Shown in pieces: positions 54,379 to 64,000 of a DNA stretch of 64,000 nucleotides; positions within the stretch are counted from its first letter, which is position 1; every line of letters starts with the position of its first letter. Position numbers and translations under genes: made by a program. A model generated the notes under the pieces. The model saw only the letters and a list, made by a program, of their open reading frames with translations. It searched no databases and had not been told where the DNA came from. The stretch comes from Sapria himalayana (lineage: Eukaryota; Streptophyta; Magnoliopsida; Malpighiales; Rafflesiaceae): NCBI GenBank assembly GCA_029783825.1, contig JAREIK010011351.1:1-64000 (forward strand). Reading direction: 5' to 3'.

Positions 54379-55615
54379 GATACTGCTGCACCACACACAC
54401 ATGGCGATGCACCACAGTACACACGTGCACATATTATTGTCCATTTTAGTGTAGCATTTAGGGGGGCCAGCAAGTCATGGAAGCATCCAAAAGTATGGGC
54501 AACCAGCTTGTAGAGGGCCCCACTAGCAAGCCGTGATGATAACATTCAGACAACTAAAGAGACCGAGCAAAGTGGTCGGGAGTAAACCTAGGAGTAGCTA
54601 GGAGTTGGTCCCACTATCCATATCAGGCAGTATAGAGGGCCACACAACCATCGCCCAACAGGAGTAGCAGGTAATCCATGATTAATTGAAAAGCCAGAAA
54701 AATCAGAAGCTTCACCAAGTAGGGCCAGTAAGCAATGGAGTCTAGACCAGTCACACGGGAGCGAAGATTCAAACTATAGTTTATGTTTGTAGTCTTATTT
54801 GTATTTTGGACTTTGTATGCATCCATGTACTTGTAGAGATGAATCATGATGTACTCACACACACAATCTTGTCTCTTCTCTATGTAGCATGCAATGAGGG
54901 AAACTGGACCCATGAGTATCTCTAAGTGGGGCCCACTAATGCAATTTGTAAATACACATTAGGCAATGCTACACTTCCGGGAGCAGAAGACCCATCTTTA
55001 TAGCATTTTGTAATTTTACTTGTATTCTAGCTTGGTTGTACACGTAGTTAATTAGACTATAAGATGGACCTCATCACACATGCACACCGATGCATGCATG
55101 TTTTTTGATATTTTGTATATGCAACATACAACCACTTCTTGGAGCTCGAGGAGAAAGCATTCTAACCCAAGAGACACACTTTTGAGGATCATTGGAGCAA
55201 AGGAATGTTGAATTCATAGGTGAGAATGAATTGACAAAAGTGCCGTAGATATGGACATGTGGCTTTATTGGTATTTAGTTTTACATGTATTCCATTGCAT
55301 AGCAATGTCATAGGCAAATGCTTGATGCTGCATGTCACACACATGCGCGATCTTATATTTGCATAGTTTTAATATGGTGCATCATAATGACTAAATGATA
55401 AATAAAGTGACTAAATGCCAGGTGATTTTAGTTGTATTCGTACACTTGGAATTATTAAGCATTATGTTTTTTATGTATTTTATGCTTAGAATCATTAAGG
55501 TGCATAGGATTTGGTGGTCTGACCTAAATTAGTCAGCTTTTTAGTCTCTTGTAAGTTGTGTAACTAAATGATAAATAAAGTGAGTATTTTCCAAAAAAAA
55601 AAAATAAAAAAAAAA
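54379..55615 (+). mobile_element. Retroposon-like module of island B
   Basis: It starts at GATACTGCTGCACC, has AATAAA at 55,574-55,579, and ends in an A-run at 55,593-55,615 broken by one T. It has lost about 80 bp present in A and C near 55,390 and carries there a short stretch copied from its own 3' end. Minus frames at 54,354-54,545 and 54,623-54,913 are interrupted or shifted in the other copies and are not called as genes. Confidence 0.45.
55574..55579 (+). promoter_or_regulatory. AATAAA polyadenylation-like signal, island B
   Basis: It lies 13 bases before the A-run that begins at 55,593. The sequence between (gtgagtattttcc) is nearly the same in all three islands. Confidence 0.45.
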
Positions 55616-55690
55616 CCATAAACCGTAAACTTAAAATCCTAAACCTCAAACCATAAACTATAACCCTAATCCATAAACCCTAAATCCTAA
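55616..55690 (+). repeat. Degenerate CCCTAAA stretch of island B
   Basis: It contains repeated 'ccataaac', 'cctaaacc', 'aaccctaat' and 'ataaaccctaaatcc' units. AAACCCTAA-type telo-boxes occur in plant promoters as well as in interstitial telomere repeats; the loose tandem form here favours the latter. Confidence 0.7.
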
Positions 55691-56813
55691 ATTCATGTTT
55701 TGCACTTTTATAATCAAATGACTAAGTGTTAAATTTAAATTGAAATTCACAACTTTTAGAAATGTCACAGATTTATCTTTTTGTATATGCAACACAAAGT
55801 CATGACTCAAGGGGTGAGTTTTGAATTCAGTCACTTTCTTTTCTTTAGATTATTGTAGCATTAGCAATGGTCATGATTGTATATTTTGTCTCTAGAACAC
55901 AAAATCATATCGATGAGAATATGCCAGAACTTGTGTCTCTCTGTTGAACATATTGTTATGGCACTAAGAATGATCATGAATACATATTTAATCACTATAA
56001 TACTGGGTCACAGTTTTGGATATGACCATAGCTTGTGCATTTTATATTTATATTGCAAAGTCATTGCACTAGGAATGATTGTAACTTTGGACATTCCTCA
56101 AAAACAAAAGTCATGACCCTAGAAAAAGATAAAGCTCGAGTACTACACTTTATAACTTTCTATAGCTAAAATTCTTGGGATTGGAAATATCACTATGGCT
56201 TTTTCCTTTGATTTGTGACCTCAAGTGTCAATATGCAAGACTAATATTTTGAGCATTTATTAAAACCTTTTATATATTTGAATATGATTCAGTTACACCT
56301 TTTTGGGTATTGTCAGCTTGTATACATAACTCATTTAATATAAAAAGAAAGAAATGATACTTTTCATATCCATGAGGATATAAAAAAAGGCTTAGACATG
56401 CCAATAATATAAATTTTTTGATTCTTGATTGAAAGAGAGCACATACTTCTTGCCCTGCTAAAACCGCCATGGGGCTAATTTGTTCTAATAGGCAACAAGG
56501 TGGTTATTTTTTTAGAGATGAACTATGTTTTAAAAAAATTGCTTTGAGTGTGTGCATGAGATATATTTTAGAAAAAATTACAATAATCAATATAAATAGC
56601 ATCCTAAACAACTAGATATTTCAACACATAGGGGTTCAACTTTGGTTTAGTTTGTTAGCGTACATGAGTCAAATTACCTTTGATAGCCCAGTGATTCAAC
56701 ATCAAATATGATGAGACATAATAGAGATAAAGTAAAAGCTCCTATTATTTTGGTTAGAGCTTTAGCAATCATTCTAGAGTTGAGAGAGGAACAAAATAAA
56801 TTATTTTAATTAT
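55691..56813 (+). other. Second module of island B, unrecognised
   Basis: This is the counterpart of 42,446-43,555. It contains a 79-codon frame at 55,877-56,116 that opens with TTG, and a minus frame at 56,270-56,470 that is broken by a stop in island A. No recognisable domain, long terminal repeat or inverted terminal repeat is seen. Confidence 0.6.
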
Positions 56814-58452
56814 TCAGTATAATTTTAATTTTAATTTTTAATTATTTATCAGTTTATTTTATAGAAATATTAATTACAAAATAAATTATTAGTGAGAGAG
56901 ATTTAATTTAAATTAAAACAGTATATCCAAAATAATAAAGAATAAATCTCATTTTTTTTCATTTTAATTTTAAATATTCAAATTTAATTATTTTTTTTTA
57001 TTTTTATATAAATATTAATTACAAAATAAATTATGAGTTACAAAAATATAATTTATATAATTATTTTTCATCAAAAAAATATAAATAAACTTTTTTAAAA
57101 AAAATTTTCAAAACAAAAAATTATTATATAGTAATATATTTTGGTTTGCTTCAGAATCATTTTAGGTTTTGTAATTATATTATAATTGATATTTATCTTA
57201 TTAATAATAGATTATTAATTTATTTTTTGATCATTATTAGAATATTTATCAATAAAATTGTTTATATTGAATTTACATATTATATAATTATAAAGATTAT
57301 TATAACTATATATTATATTTACATTTAATAATAATTTAAAAATAATGATATTTTTAATGGTTATCATCTTTGAAAATGAGATAAAATCACAAAAATAAAT
57401 TTTTTGTTATTTTATTGTTTATATAAAACCTATAAACTACTAAATTCTTAAACGCTTAAATCATTAAACTCCAAAACCCCAAAACCACAAAACCTTTAAA
57501 TACTTAAACAATTAACCCATTTTTAAAGGTTTAATTATTTATAAATAATATATAAATATCTATCAAAAAATAATAGTTTATTAATTTATTTTTTGATCAT
57601 TATTACATTTATATTTATATTTAGTTTATTAATATCTATCAATAAAATTGTTTATTTTTAATTTACAAGATATATATTTATTATGTTTATTATAACTAAA
57701 TATTATATTCACATTTGAAAAAAATTTAAAAATTATTATATTTATAAAGGTTATAACCTTCAAAATTTATAAAAAATTTGAAAAATAATTTTTTTGTTAT
57801 TTCATTATTTAAATAAAACATATAAACAACTAAATGCATAAACAATTAAATCACTAAACTCCTAAATTCCTAAATACTTAAACCATTAAACCAGTATGCC
57901 CTAAATAATTAATCATAAATATCATTTTTATTTGTATTCATTATAATTTTAATATTCATTTTAATTATTTATTATTTTATTTTTATAGAAATATTAATTG
58001 CAAAATAAAATTATGAATGAGACAAATATAATTTAAATAATTTATCTTCATCAAAAAAATTTATAAGCTTATAAAAAGAATCAAATATTTAAAAATAAAA
58101 AATTATTATTTAGTAATATATTTTACTTTGATTTTGAATCGTTTTAGGTTTTGCAAATATATTTTAATTAATATCTATCTTATTAATAGAAGTTTATTAA
58201 TCTATTTTATGATCAATATTATAATATCGATTAATAAAATTATTTATACTGAATTTACATGATATTTAATTTGTATGATTATTATAATTAAATATTGTAT
58301 TAACATTTGAAAAAAATTAAAAATTATAATATTTTCAATGGTTATAACCTTGAAAATGAGAAAAAATCATAAAAATAATTTTTTTGTTATTTAATTATTT
58401 AAATAAAACCTATAAACCACAAAATAACTAAATACTTAAATTCCTAAACCCT
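56814..58452 (+). repeat. Diverged satellite monomers between islands B and C
   Basis: Blocks lie near 57,428 and 57,818, with a truncated one at 58,408. From about 57,000 this is a direct repeat of 52,935-54,378 at an offset of about 4.07 kb, including the unusual 'aggtttaattatttataaa' segment (57,528 against 53,455). The frame at 57,146-57,328 is satellite. No gene is seen. Confidence 0.83.
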
Positions 58453-59744
58453 GATACTGCTCCATCACACACACATAGCGACGGACCACTATACATACGT
58501 GCACATATTTTGTCCATTTTGGTGTAGCATTTAGAGGGGCCTAAAAGTCCTAGAAGCATCCAGAAGTATGGGCCACCAGCTTGTAGAGGGCCACAATAGC
58601 AAGCCAGGATGATAACATTCAGACAATTTATGAGATCGAGCAAAGTGGTCGGGAGTAAACCCAGGAGTAGCTAGGAGTGGGTCCCACTAGCCCTATCAGG
58701 CATCAAATAGGGACACCCAACCGTCACCCAACAGGAGTAGCAGGTAATCCATGATTAATTTGAGAGCCGGAAAAATTCGAAGCATCACCAAGCAGGGCCA
58801 GTAAGAAATGGAGTCGAGACCACCCACACGGGAGGAAAATATTCAAACTTGTAGTTTATGTTTGTAGTCTTATTTGTATTTTGGACTTTGTATGCACCAT
58901 GTACTTGTCGAGACGGATCATGACATACTCACACACACAATCTTGTTTGTTCTCTTTGTAGCATGCAATGAGGGCAACTGGACCCATGAGTATCTCTAAG
59001 TGGGGCCCACTAATGCATTTTGTAAATACACATTAGGTGATGCTACACTCCAGGGAGCAGAAGACCCATCTTTATAGCATTTTGTAATTTTACTTGTATT
59101 CTAGCTTGGTTGTACGCATAGATAATTAGACTATGAGATGGACCTCATCACACATGCACACCGATGCAACATAGCTTGGTTGTATGCTTTTTTGATATTT
59201 TGTCGGTGCAACATACAGCCACTTCTTGGAGCTCGAGGAGGAAGCATTCTAACCCAAGAGATACTCTTTTGAGGATCATTGAAGCAAAAGAATGTGGAAT
59301 TCAGAGGCGAGAATGAATTTAAAAAGTGCCATAGATATGGACTTGTGGATTTATGGGTATTCAGTTTTACATGTATTCCATACCATAGCAATGACATAGG
59401 CAAACTCTTGATGCTGCTCATCTCACACATGCACAATCTTATATCTGCATAGTTTTAATATGGTGCAACATTCATGTTCCTCCAAAAGGCTTGGACAAAT
59501 CCGAATGGAAAGGACGCAGTGCGCATAATGACTCAATGCCAACTCTGAAGTCAGGGATTGCCAGGTGATTTTAGTTGTATTCGTATGCTTGGAATTATTA
59601 GGCATTATGTTTTTTATGTATTTTATGCATAGAATCATTAAGGTGCATAGGATTTGGTGGGCTGGCCTAAATTAGTTAGCTTTTTAGTCTCTTGTAAGTT
59701 GTGTGCCTAAATGATAAATAAAGTGTGTATTTTCCAAAAAAAAA
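58453..59744 (+). mobile_element. Retroposon-like module of island C
   Basis: It runs from GATACTGCTCCATC to a 9-A run at 59,736-59,744, with AATAAA at 59,717-59,722. It retains the roughly 80-bp stretch missing from B (near 59,470-59,560), which A also has, so this is the ancestral state. A short insert near 59,168-59,184 copies 'agcttggttgta' from about 60 bp upstream. The minus frame at 59,131-59,436 is partly shared with A (43,969-44,184) but shifted in B, so it is not called. Confidence 0.45.
59717..59722 (+). promoter_or_regulatory. AATAAA polyadenylation-like signal, island C
   Basis: It lies 13 bases before the A-run at 59,736-59,744, as in island B. Confidence 0.45.
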
Positions 59745-59766
59745 CCATAAACCCTAATCCTAAATA
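59745..59766 (+). repeat. Short CCCTAAA-like stretch of island C
   Basis: Only 'ccataaaccctaatcctaaa' remains, against about 75 bp in A and B, so this stretch changes length between copies as short tandem repeats do. Confidence 0.6.
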
Positions 59767-60053
59767 TCATGCTTTGCACTTTTATAATCAAATGAATAAG
59801 TGTTAAATTAAAATTGAAATTCACAACTTTTAGGAATGTCACAGTTTTATCTTTTTGTATATGTTACACAAAGTCATGACTCAAGGGGTGAGTTATGGAT
59901 TCAATCTCTTTCTTGATTTAGATCATTATAGCATTAGCAATGGTCATGATTGTATATTTTGTCTCTAGAACACAAAATCATATCGATGAGAATGTGCCAT
60001 AACTTGTGTCTCTCTGTTGAACATATTTAATCATATTTAATCACTATAATATA

Positions 60054-63000
60054 TTATTATGCCTATATTTAATTATTATTATTAATTTTTATTTCTATTT
60101 ATTATATTTTCAAAGGTTATAACATTTGAAAATATAATAATATTTAAATTTTTTTCAAATGTAAATATAATATTAAGTTATAATAATCTTAATAATTATA
60201 AGTCATTTAAATTCTATATAAATAATTACATTGTTAGATATTATAATAATGATAAAAAAAATTTAATAAACTATTATTAATACGATATATATTATTTAAA
60301 ATATATTTGAAAAATCTAAATTTATTCAAAATCAAAGTAAAATATATTACTATATAATAATTTTTTTTAATGTTTGGCTTTTTTTATAAGTTTATATTTT
60401 TGTTTTTAAAAATAAATTATTTAATTTATATTTGTCTTACTCATAATTTATTTTGTAATTTATAATTCTATAATAATAAACTAATAAATAATTAAAATGA
60501 ATATTTAAAATTCTAATGAATACAAATAAAATTGGGATTTATTATTTATTATTTAGGATATATTGGTTTAATGGTTTTAGTATTTAGGTGTTTTGTGGTT
60601 TAGGAGTTTAGTGATTTAATTGTTTAGATCTTTAGTGTTTTATAGTTTTTATTTAAAGAATGAAAGAACAAAAAATTTATAATATGATTTTTTTTTATTT
60701 TTTGAAGGTTATAACCTTTGAAAATATAATAATTTTTAATTTTTTTTAAATGTGAATATATTATCTAGTTATAATAATCTTAATAATTTTATTTAATGTA
60801 AACTAAATATAAATAATTTTATTAATAAATATTATAATAATGATCAATAAATTAATTTATAAACTAATATTAATAAGAATGATATAAATTAAAATATAAT
60901 TGTAAAATCTAAAATCATTCAAAATCAAATAAGATATATTAATAAAAAATAATTTTTTATTTTTAAAATTTTGCCTCTTTTTATAAGCATATATTTTTTT
61001 TTGATGAAAAATAAATTATTTAAATTTTATCTGTCTCACAAATAATTTATTTTGTAATTAATATTTAGATAAAAATAAACTGAAAAATAATTAAAATGAA
61101 TATTTAAAACTATAATGAATACTAATAAAAATGAGAATTATGATTTATTATTTAGACGATACTAATTTAATGTTTTGAGTATTTATGAGCTTCGGGGATT
61201 AGGAGTTTAGTCTTTTTAGTATTTAGTCATTTAGTGGTTTATAGGTTTTATTTAAAAAATAAAATAAAATAAAAGTATTTTTGTTATTTTTTCTCATTTT
61301 TGAAGGTTATAACCTTTGATAATCTAATAATTTTTAATTATTTTTTTGAAAAGTGAATACAATATGAAGTTAATAATCATAATAATTAAATATCATATAA
61401 ATTCAATATAAATTATTTTATTGGTATATATTATAATAATGATCATAAAAAAAAATAAACAATTATTAATAAGATAAATATTATTTAAAATATATTTACA
61501 AAACCTAAAATGATTCTTAATAATAGTTAACTATTTTACTAAATATTAATTTTAAATTTTTAAATTTTTGTATCAATTTAAATGCTTATATATTTTTTGT
61601 TGATAAATAAATTTTTTAAATTATTTTTATCTCATTAATAATTTATTTTTTAATTTATATTTATATAAAAATAAAGTAATAAATAATTAAAATGTATGTT
61701 TAAAATTATAATGAATACTAATAAAAAAGAGATTTATTATGTATTATATATAGTATACCAGTTTAATGGTTAAATTATTTAGGGTTTTTGTCGTTTAGAA
61801 GATTAGCAATTTATGTTTTTAGTCATTTAGTGGTTTATAAGTTTTATTTATATAATAAAAATAAAAAAAAAATTTATTTTTTCTGATTTTTAAAGGGTAT
61901 AATCTTTGAAAAGAAAATAATTTTTAAAATTTTTTGAAATGTGAATACTATGTATAATTATATTAAACTTACTAATTATATATCATATAAATTAAATATA
62001 AACAATTTTAATGATATAAATTATAATAATGATCAAAAATAAAATTACAAACTATTATTACAAATCTAAATATTAATTAAAATATATTTACATAACACAC
62101 AATGATTCAAAATCAAATCAAAATATATTACAAATAATAATATTTAATTTTTAAATTTGTTTTTTTAAGCTTATATTTTTTTTGATTAAATATAAATTAG
62201 TTAAATATTATTTGTCTTATTCGAAATTTATTTTGAATTAATTTTTCTAAAAAATTAAGCTATAAATAATTAAAATGAATTTTTAAAATTAAAATAAATA
62301 GAAATTAAATGAGATTTATTATTTAATAAGTAAAATAAACTATTAAAAGGTTTATGTATTTAGGGGTTTCGGGGTTAATGAGCTTACTGATTTAAGTAAG
62401 TAATCATTTAATGATCTATAGGTTTTATTTAAAAAATTAAATAACAAAAAATTTATTTTTATTATTTTTTCTCATTTTTTAAGGTTATAAATTTTTGAAA
62501 ATATAATAATTTTTAAAATTTTTTCAAAAGTGAATACAATATTTATTTATAATAATCATAATAATTATATATCATATAAATTCAATATAAACAATTTTAT
62601 TGATAGATATTCTAATAATTATCAAAAAATAAATTAAAAATCTATTATGAATAAGATTGATATTACTTAAAATATAATATCAAAAACTAAAATGGTTCAT
62701 AAGCAAACCAAAATATATTAGTATATAATAATTTTTTGTTTTGTAATTATTTTTTATTTTAAAAAATTTATCTATATTTTTTTGATTAAAAATAATTTAC
62801 ATAAATTATATTTGTCTAAATCATAATTTATTTTTTTAATATATATTTATATAAAAATAAAAAATAAATAATTAAAATGAATATTTAAAATAATAATAAT
62901 AAAAATTGAGATTAATTATTTATTATTTAGGGTATACCGATTTAATTTAAATTATATCTGTCTCACTAATAATTTATTTTGTAATTAATATTTCTATAAA

Positions 63001-64000
63001 AATAAACTGATAAATAATTAAAACAAAAATTTTAAATTATACTCAATAAAAATTAAAATGAGATTTATGATTTATTATTAATGTATACCAATTTAATAGT
63101 TTAAGTATTTAATGGTTTTCTCATATAGGTGTTTAGTGATTCATGTTTTTAGGCAATTAGTGGTTTATAGGTTTTATTTAAACAATAAAATAACGAAAAA
63201 AAATTTGTAATTTTTTGTGATTTTCATAGGTTATAACCTTTGAAAATATAATAATAATTAAAATTTTTTGAAATGTGAATACAATATTTAGTTATAATAA
63301 TTTTAATTATTATATATCATATAAATTCAATATAAACAATTTTATTGAAAGATATTATAATAATGATCAAAAATTAAATTAATAAACTATTAATAATAAG
63401 ATAGATATTAATTAAAAAATATTTACAAAACACAAATTGATTCAAAATTAATGTAAAAAATATTACTGGATAATAAGTTTTAATTTTTAAAATTTTACTT
63501 CTTTTATAAGCATGTATATATATATTTTTTGATTAAAAATAAATTATTTAAATTATATTTGTCGCACTCATAATTTATTTTGTAATAAATATGTCTATAA
63601 AATAAACTTATAAATAATTAAAATAAATAATTAAAATAATAATAAATTGAAATAAAAATTAGATTTCTTAATTATTAGGTAGTATATAGCAGTTTAATGG
63701 TTTATGTATTTAGGCATTACGGGCCTTAAGAGTTTACTTTTTTTATTGTGTATGCATTTAGTGGTTTATAGGTTTTATTTAAAAATTAAAATAACAAAAT
63801 ATTTAATTTTATTACTTTTTTATATTTTCAAAGGTTATAACATTTGAAAATATAATAATTTTAAATTTTTTTCAAATGTGAATTCAATATCTAGTTATAA
63901 TAATCATTATATTTATATATCATATAAATTCAATATAAACAATATTATTGATAAATATTCTAAAAATGATCAAAAAATAAATTAATAATCTAATTTTAAT
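60054..64000 (-). repeat. Diverged satellite monomers, inverted
   Basis: TTTAGG-like blocks recur near 60,590, 61,200, 61,780, 62,360, 63,120 and 63,720. The part from about 60,090 matches 39,000-42,440 in the same orientation: 60,640 corresponds to 39,540 and 62,380 to 41,750. The offset falls from about 21.1 to 20.6 kb because one monomer (about 40,560-41,170) is missing here. The block runs off the window end. No gene is seen. Confidence 0.83.

Larger units (their letters stand above)
54379..56813 (+). other. Island B: GC-richer two-module insert
   Basis: This is the inverse of island A: a first module at 54,379-55,615, a degenerate CCCTAAA stretch, and a second module to 56,813. Its left edge cuts a CCTAAA-like block ('aaaccctgatactg') and its right edge re-enters a monomer about 100 bp further on ('attcagtataatttt'), so a short satellite segment is missing at the site. 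The right edge is uncertain by about 25 bp because both sides are AT-rich. I see no intact gene. Confidence 0.8.
41957..57300. repeat. Large imperfect palindrome, about 15 kb
   Basis: Sequence left of about 49,302 is the inverted counterpart of sequence right of about 49,552, with a 249-bp spacer. Facing pairs include the block near 49,095 with 49,755, the 'aaactaaatataaatataa' segment near 45,765 with 53,545, island A with island B, and about 500 bp of satellite beyond each island. Coordinate sums drift from about 98,850 near the centre to 99,310 further out, showing monomer-sized gains and losses in the arms. Confidence 0.85.
56930..60053 (+). repeat. Direct segmental duplication of about 52.9-55.97 kb
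   Basis: Satellite plus island B sequence from about 52,870 to 55,970 recurs here at an offset of about 4.07 kb. The islands therefore spread, at least once, as part of a larger segment together with flanking satellite. The copies differ by small indels, by the patch in B and by the patch in C. Confidence 0.78.
58453..60053 (+). other. Island C: truncated copy
   Basis: It has the same left edge and first module as island B, then only a short CCCTAAA stretch and the first 290 bp or so of the second module. It ends near 'aatcactataata', after which plus-oriented island gives way to minus-oriented satellite. Just before the end, about 30 bp is deleted at 'gaacatatttaatcatattt'. I see no intact gene. 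Confidence 0.78.

Noticed and set aside
54354..54545. Frames across the island edge (44,760-44,942 plus; 54,354-54,545 minus; 58,428-58,643 minus)
   Set aside because: They run from the island into the satellite block. C is frame-shifted relative to A and B, and the tails differ, so this is not a conserved protein.
54623..54913. 96-codon minus frame in island B
   Set aside because: Island A has a stop soon after the shared 'IACYIE' region and island C is shifted, so the frame is not maintained.
54379..55615. SINE interpretation of the first island module
   Set aside because: The module is over 1.2 kb, and I find no convincing RNA polymerase III A and B boxes. Only the A-run end is retroposon-like.
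56270..56470. 66-codon minus frame in island B
   Set aside because: Island A carries a TGA within the first few matching codons and frame differences later.
42446..56813. LTR retrotransposon made of islands A and B as its two ends
   Set aside because: A and B are inverted, not direct, and the sequence between them is ordinary satellite without gag or pol frames.
1..64000. Organelle genome as source of the AT-rich sequence
   Set aside because: No rRNA, tRNA or organelle protein gene is seen in 64 kb, and tandem HORs of this kind are a nuclear feature.

Overview
No gene of any kind can be supported in this window. It is almost wholly a very AT-rich satellite array broken by three GC-richer islands, and looks like repeat-dense nuclear DNA (centromeric, pericentromeric or subtelomeric) of a eukaryote. 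A land plant is the best guess, because each satellite monomer holds a degenerate CCTAAA-like block and the islands hold TTTAGGG/CCCTAAA runs, the plant-type telomere motif. That motif also occurs in some protists, so the host is inference.

Layout. (1) 1-38,283: a higher-order repeat (HOR) of about 10.2 kb in head-to-tail copies starting at 1, 10,201, 20,400 and 30,586; the fourth stops after about 7.7 kb. Each full copy is 17 diverged monomers, mostly 575-604 bp, with a few compound, shortened or fused ones. (2) 38,284-38,637: a diverged monomer piece forming a small fold-back, after which the array reverses. (3) 38,638-42,445: diverged monomers, minus orientation. (4) Island A, 42,446-44,925. 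(5) 44,926-49,302: minus monomers. (6) 49,303-54,378: plus monomers, up to about 52.9 kb colinear with HOR positions 1-3.3 kb but clearly diverged. (7) Island B, 54,379-56,813, reverse complement of A. (8) 56,814-58,452: plus monomers. (9) Island C, 58,453-60,053, a shorter copy in the orientation of B. (10) 60,054-64,000: minus monomers resembling block 3. Blocks 4-7 form an imperfect palindrome of about 15 kb with its centre near 49.43 kb.

Each monomer has a fixed plan, read on the strand called plus here: a CCTAAA-like block in strict 8-bp phase (four variable bases then TAAA), a GGTATACC-like site, about 400 bp of AT-rich spacer carrying a TATAAGCTTATA palindrome, a larger dyad centred on GGTTATAACC, and a looser hairpin AATAACAAAA...TTTTGTTATT before the next block. 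The large dyad keeps its symmetry in several monomers whose sequence has changed.

The islands have two modules. One (about 1.2-1.3 kb) ends with AATAAA and an A-run, like a retroposed transcript. A degenerate CCCTAAA stretch joins it to a second module of about 1.1 kb. Neither matches a family I recognise. Short open frames occur, but they are broken between copies, lack an ATG, or show only amino-acid-changing differences, so none is called as a gene. The overall pattern is a young homogenised HOR core beside older, inverted, rearranged relics of the same satellite.
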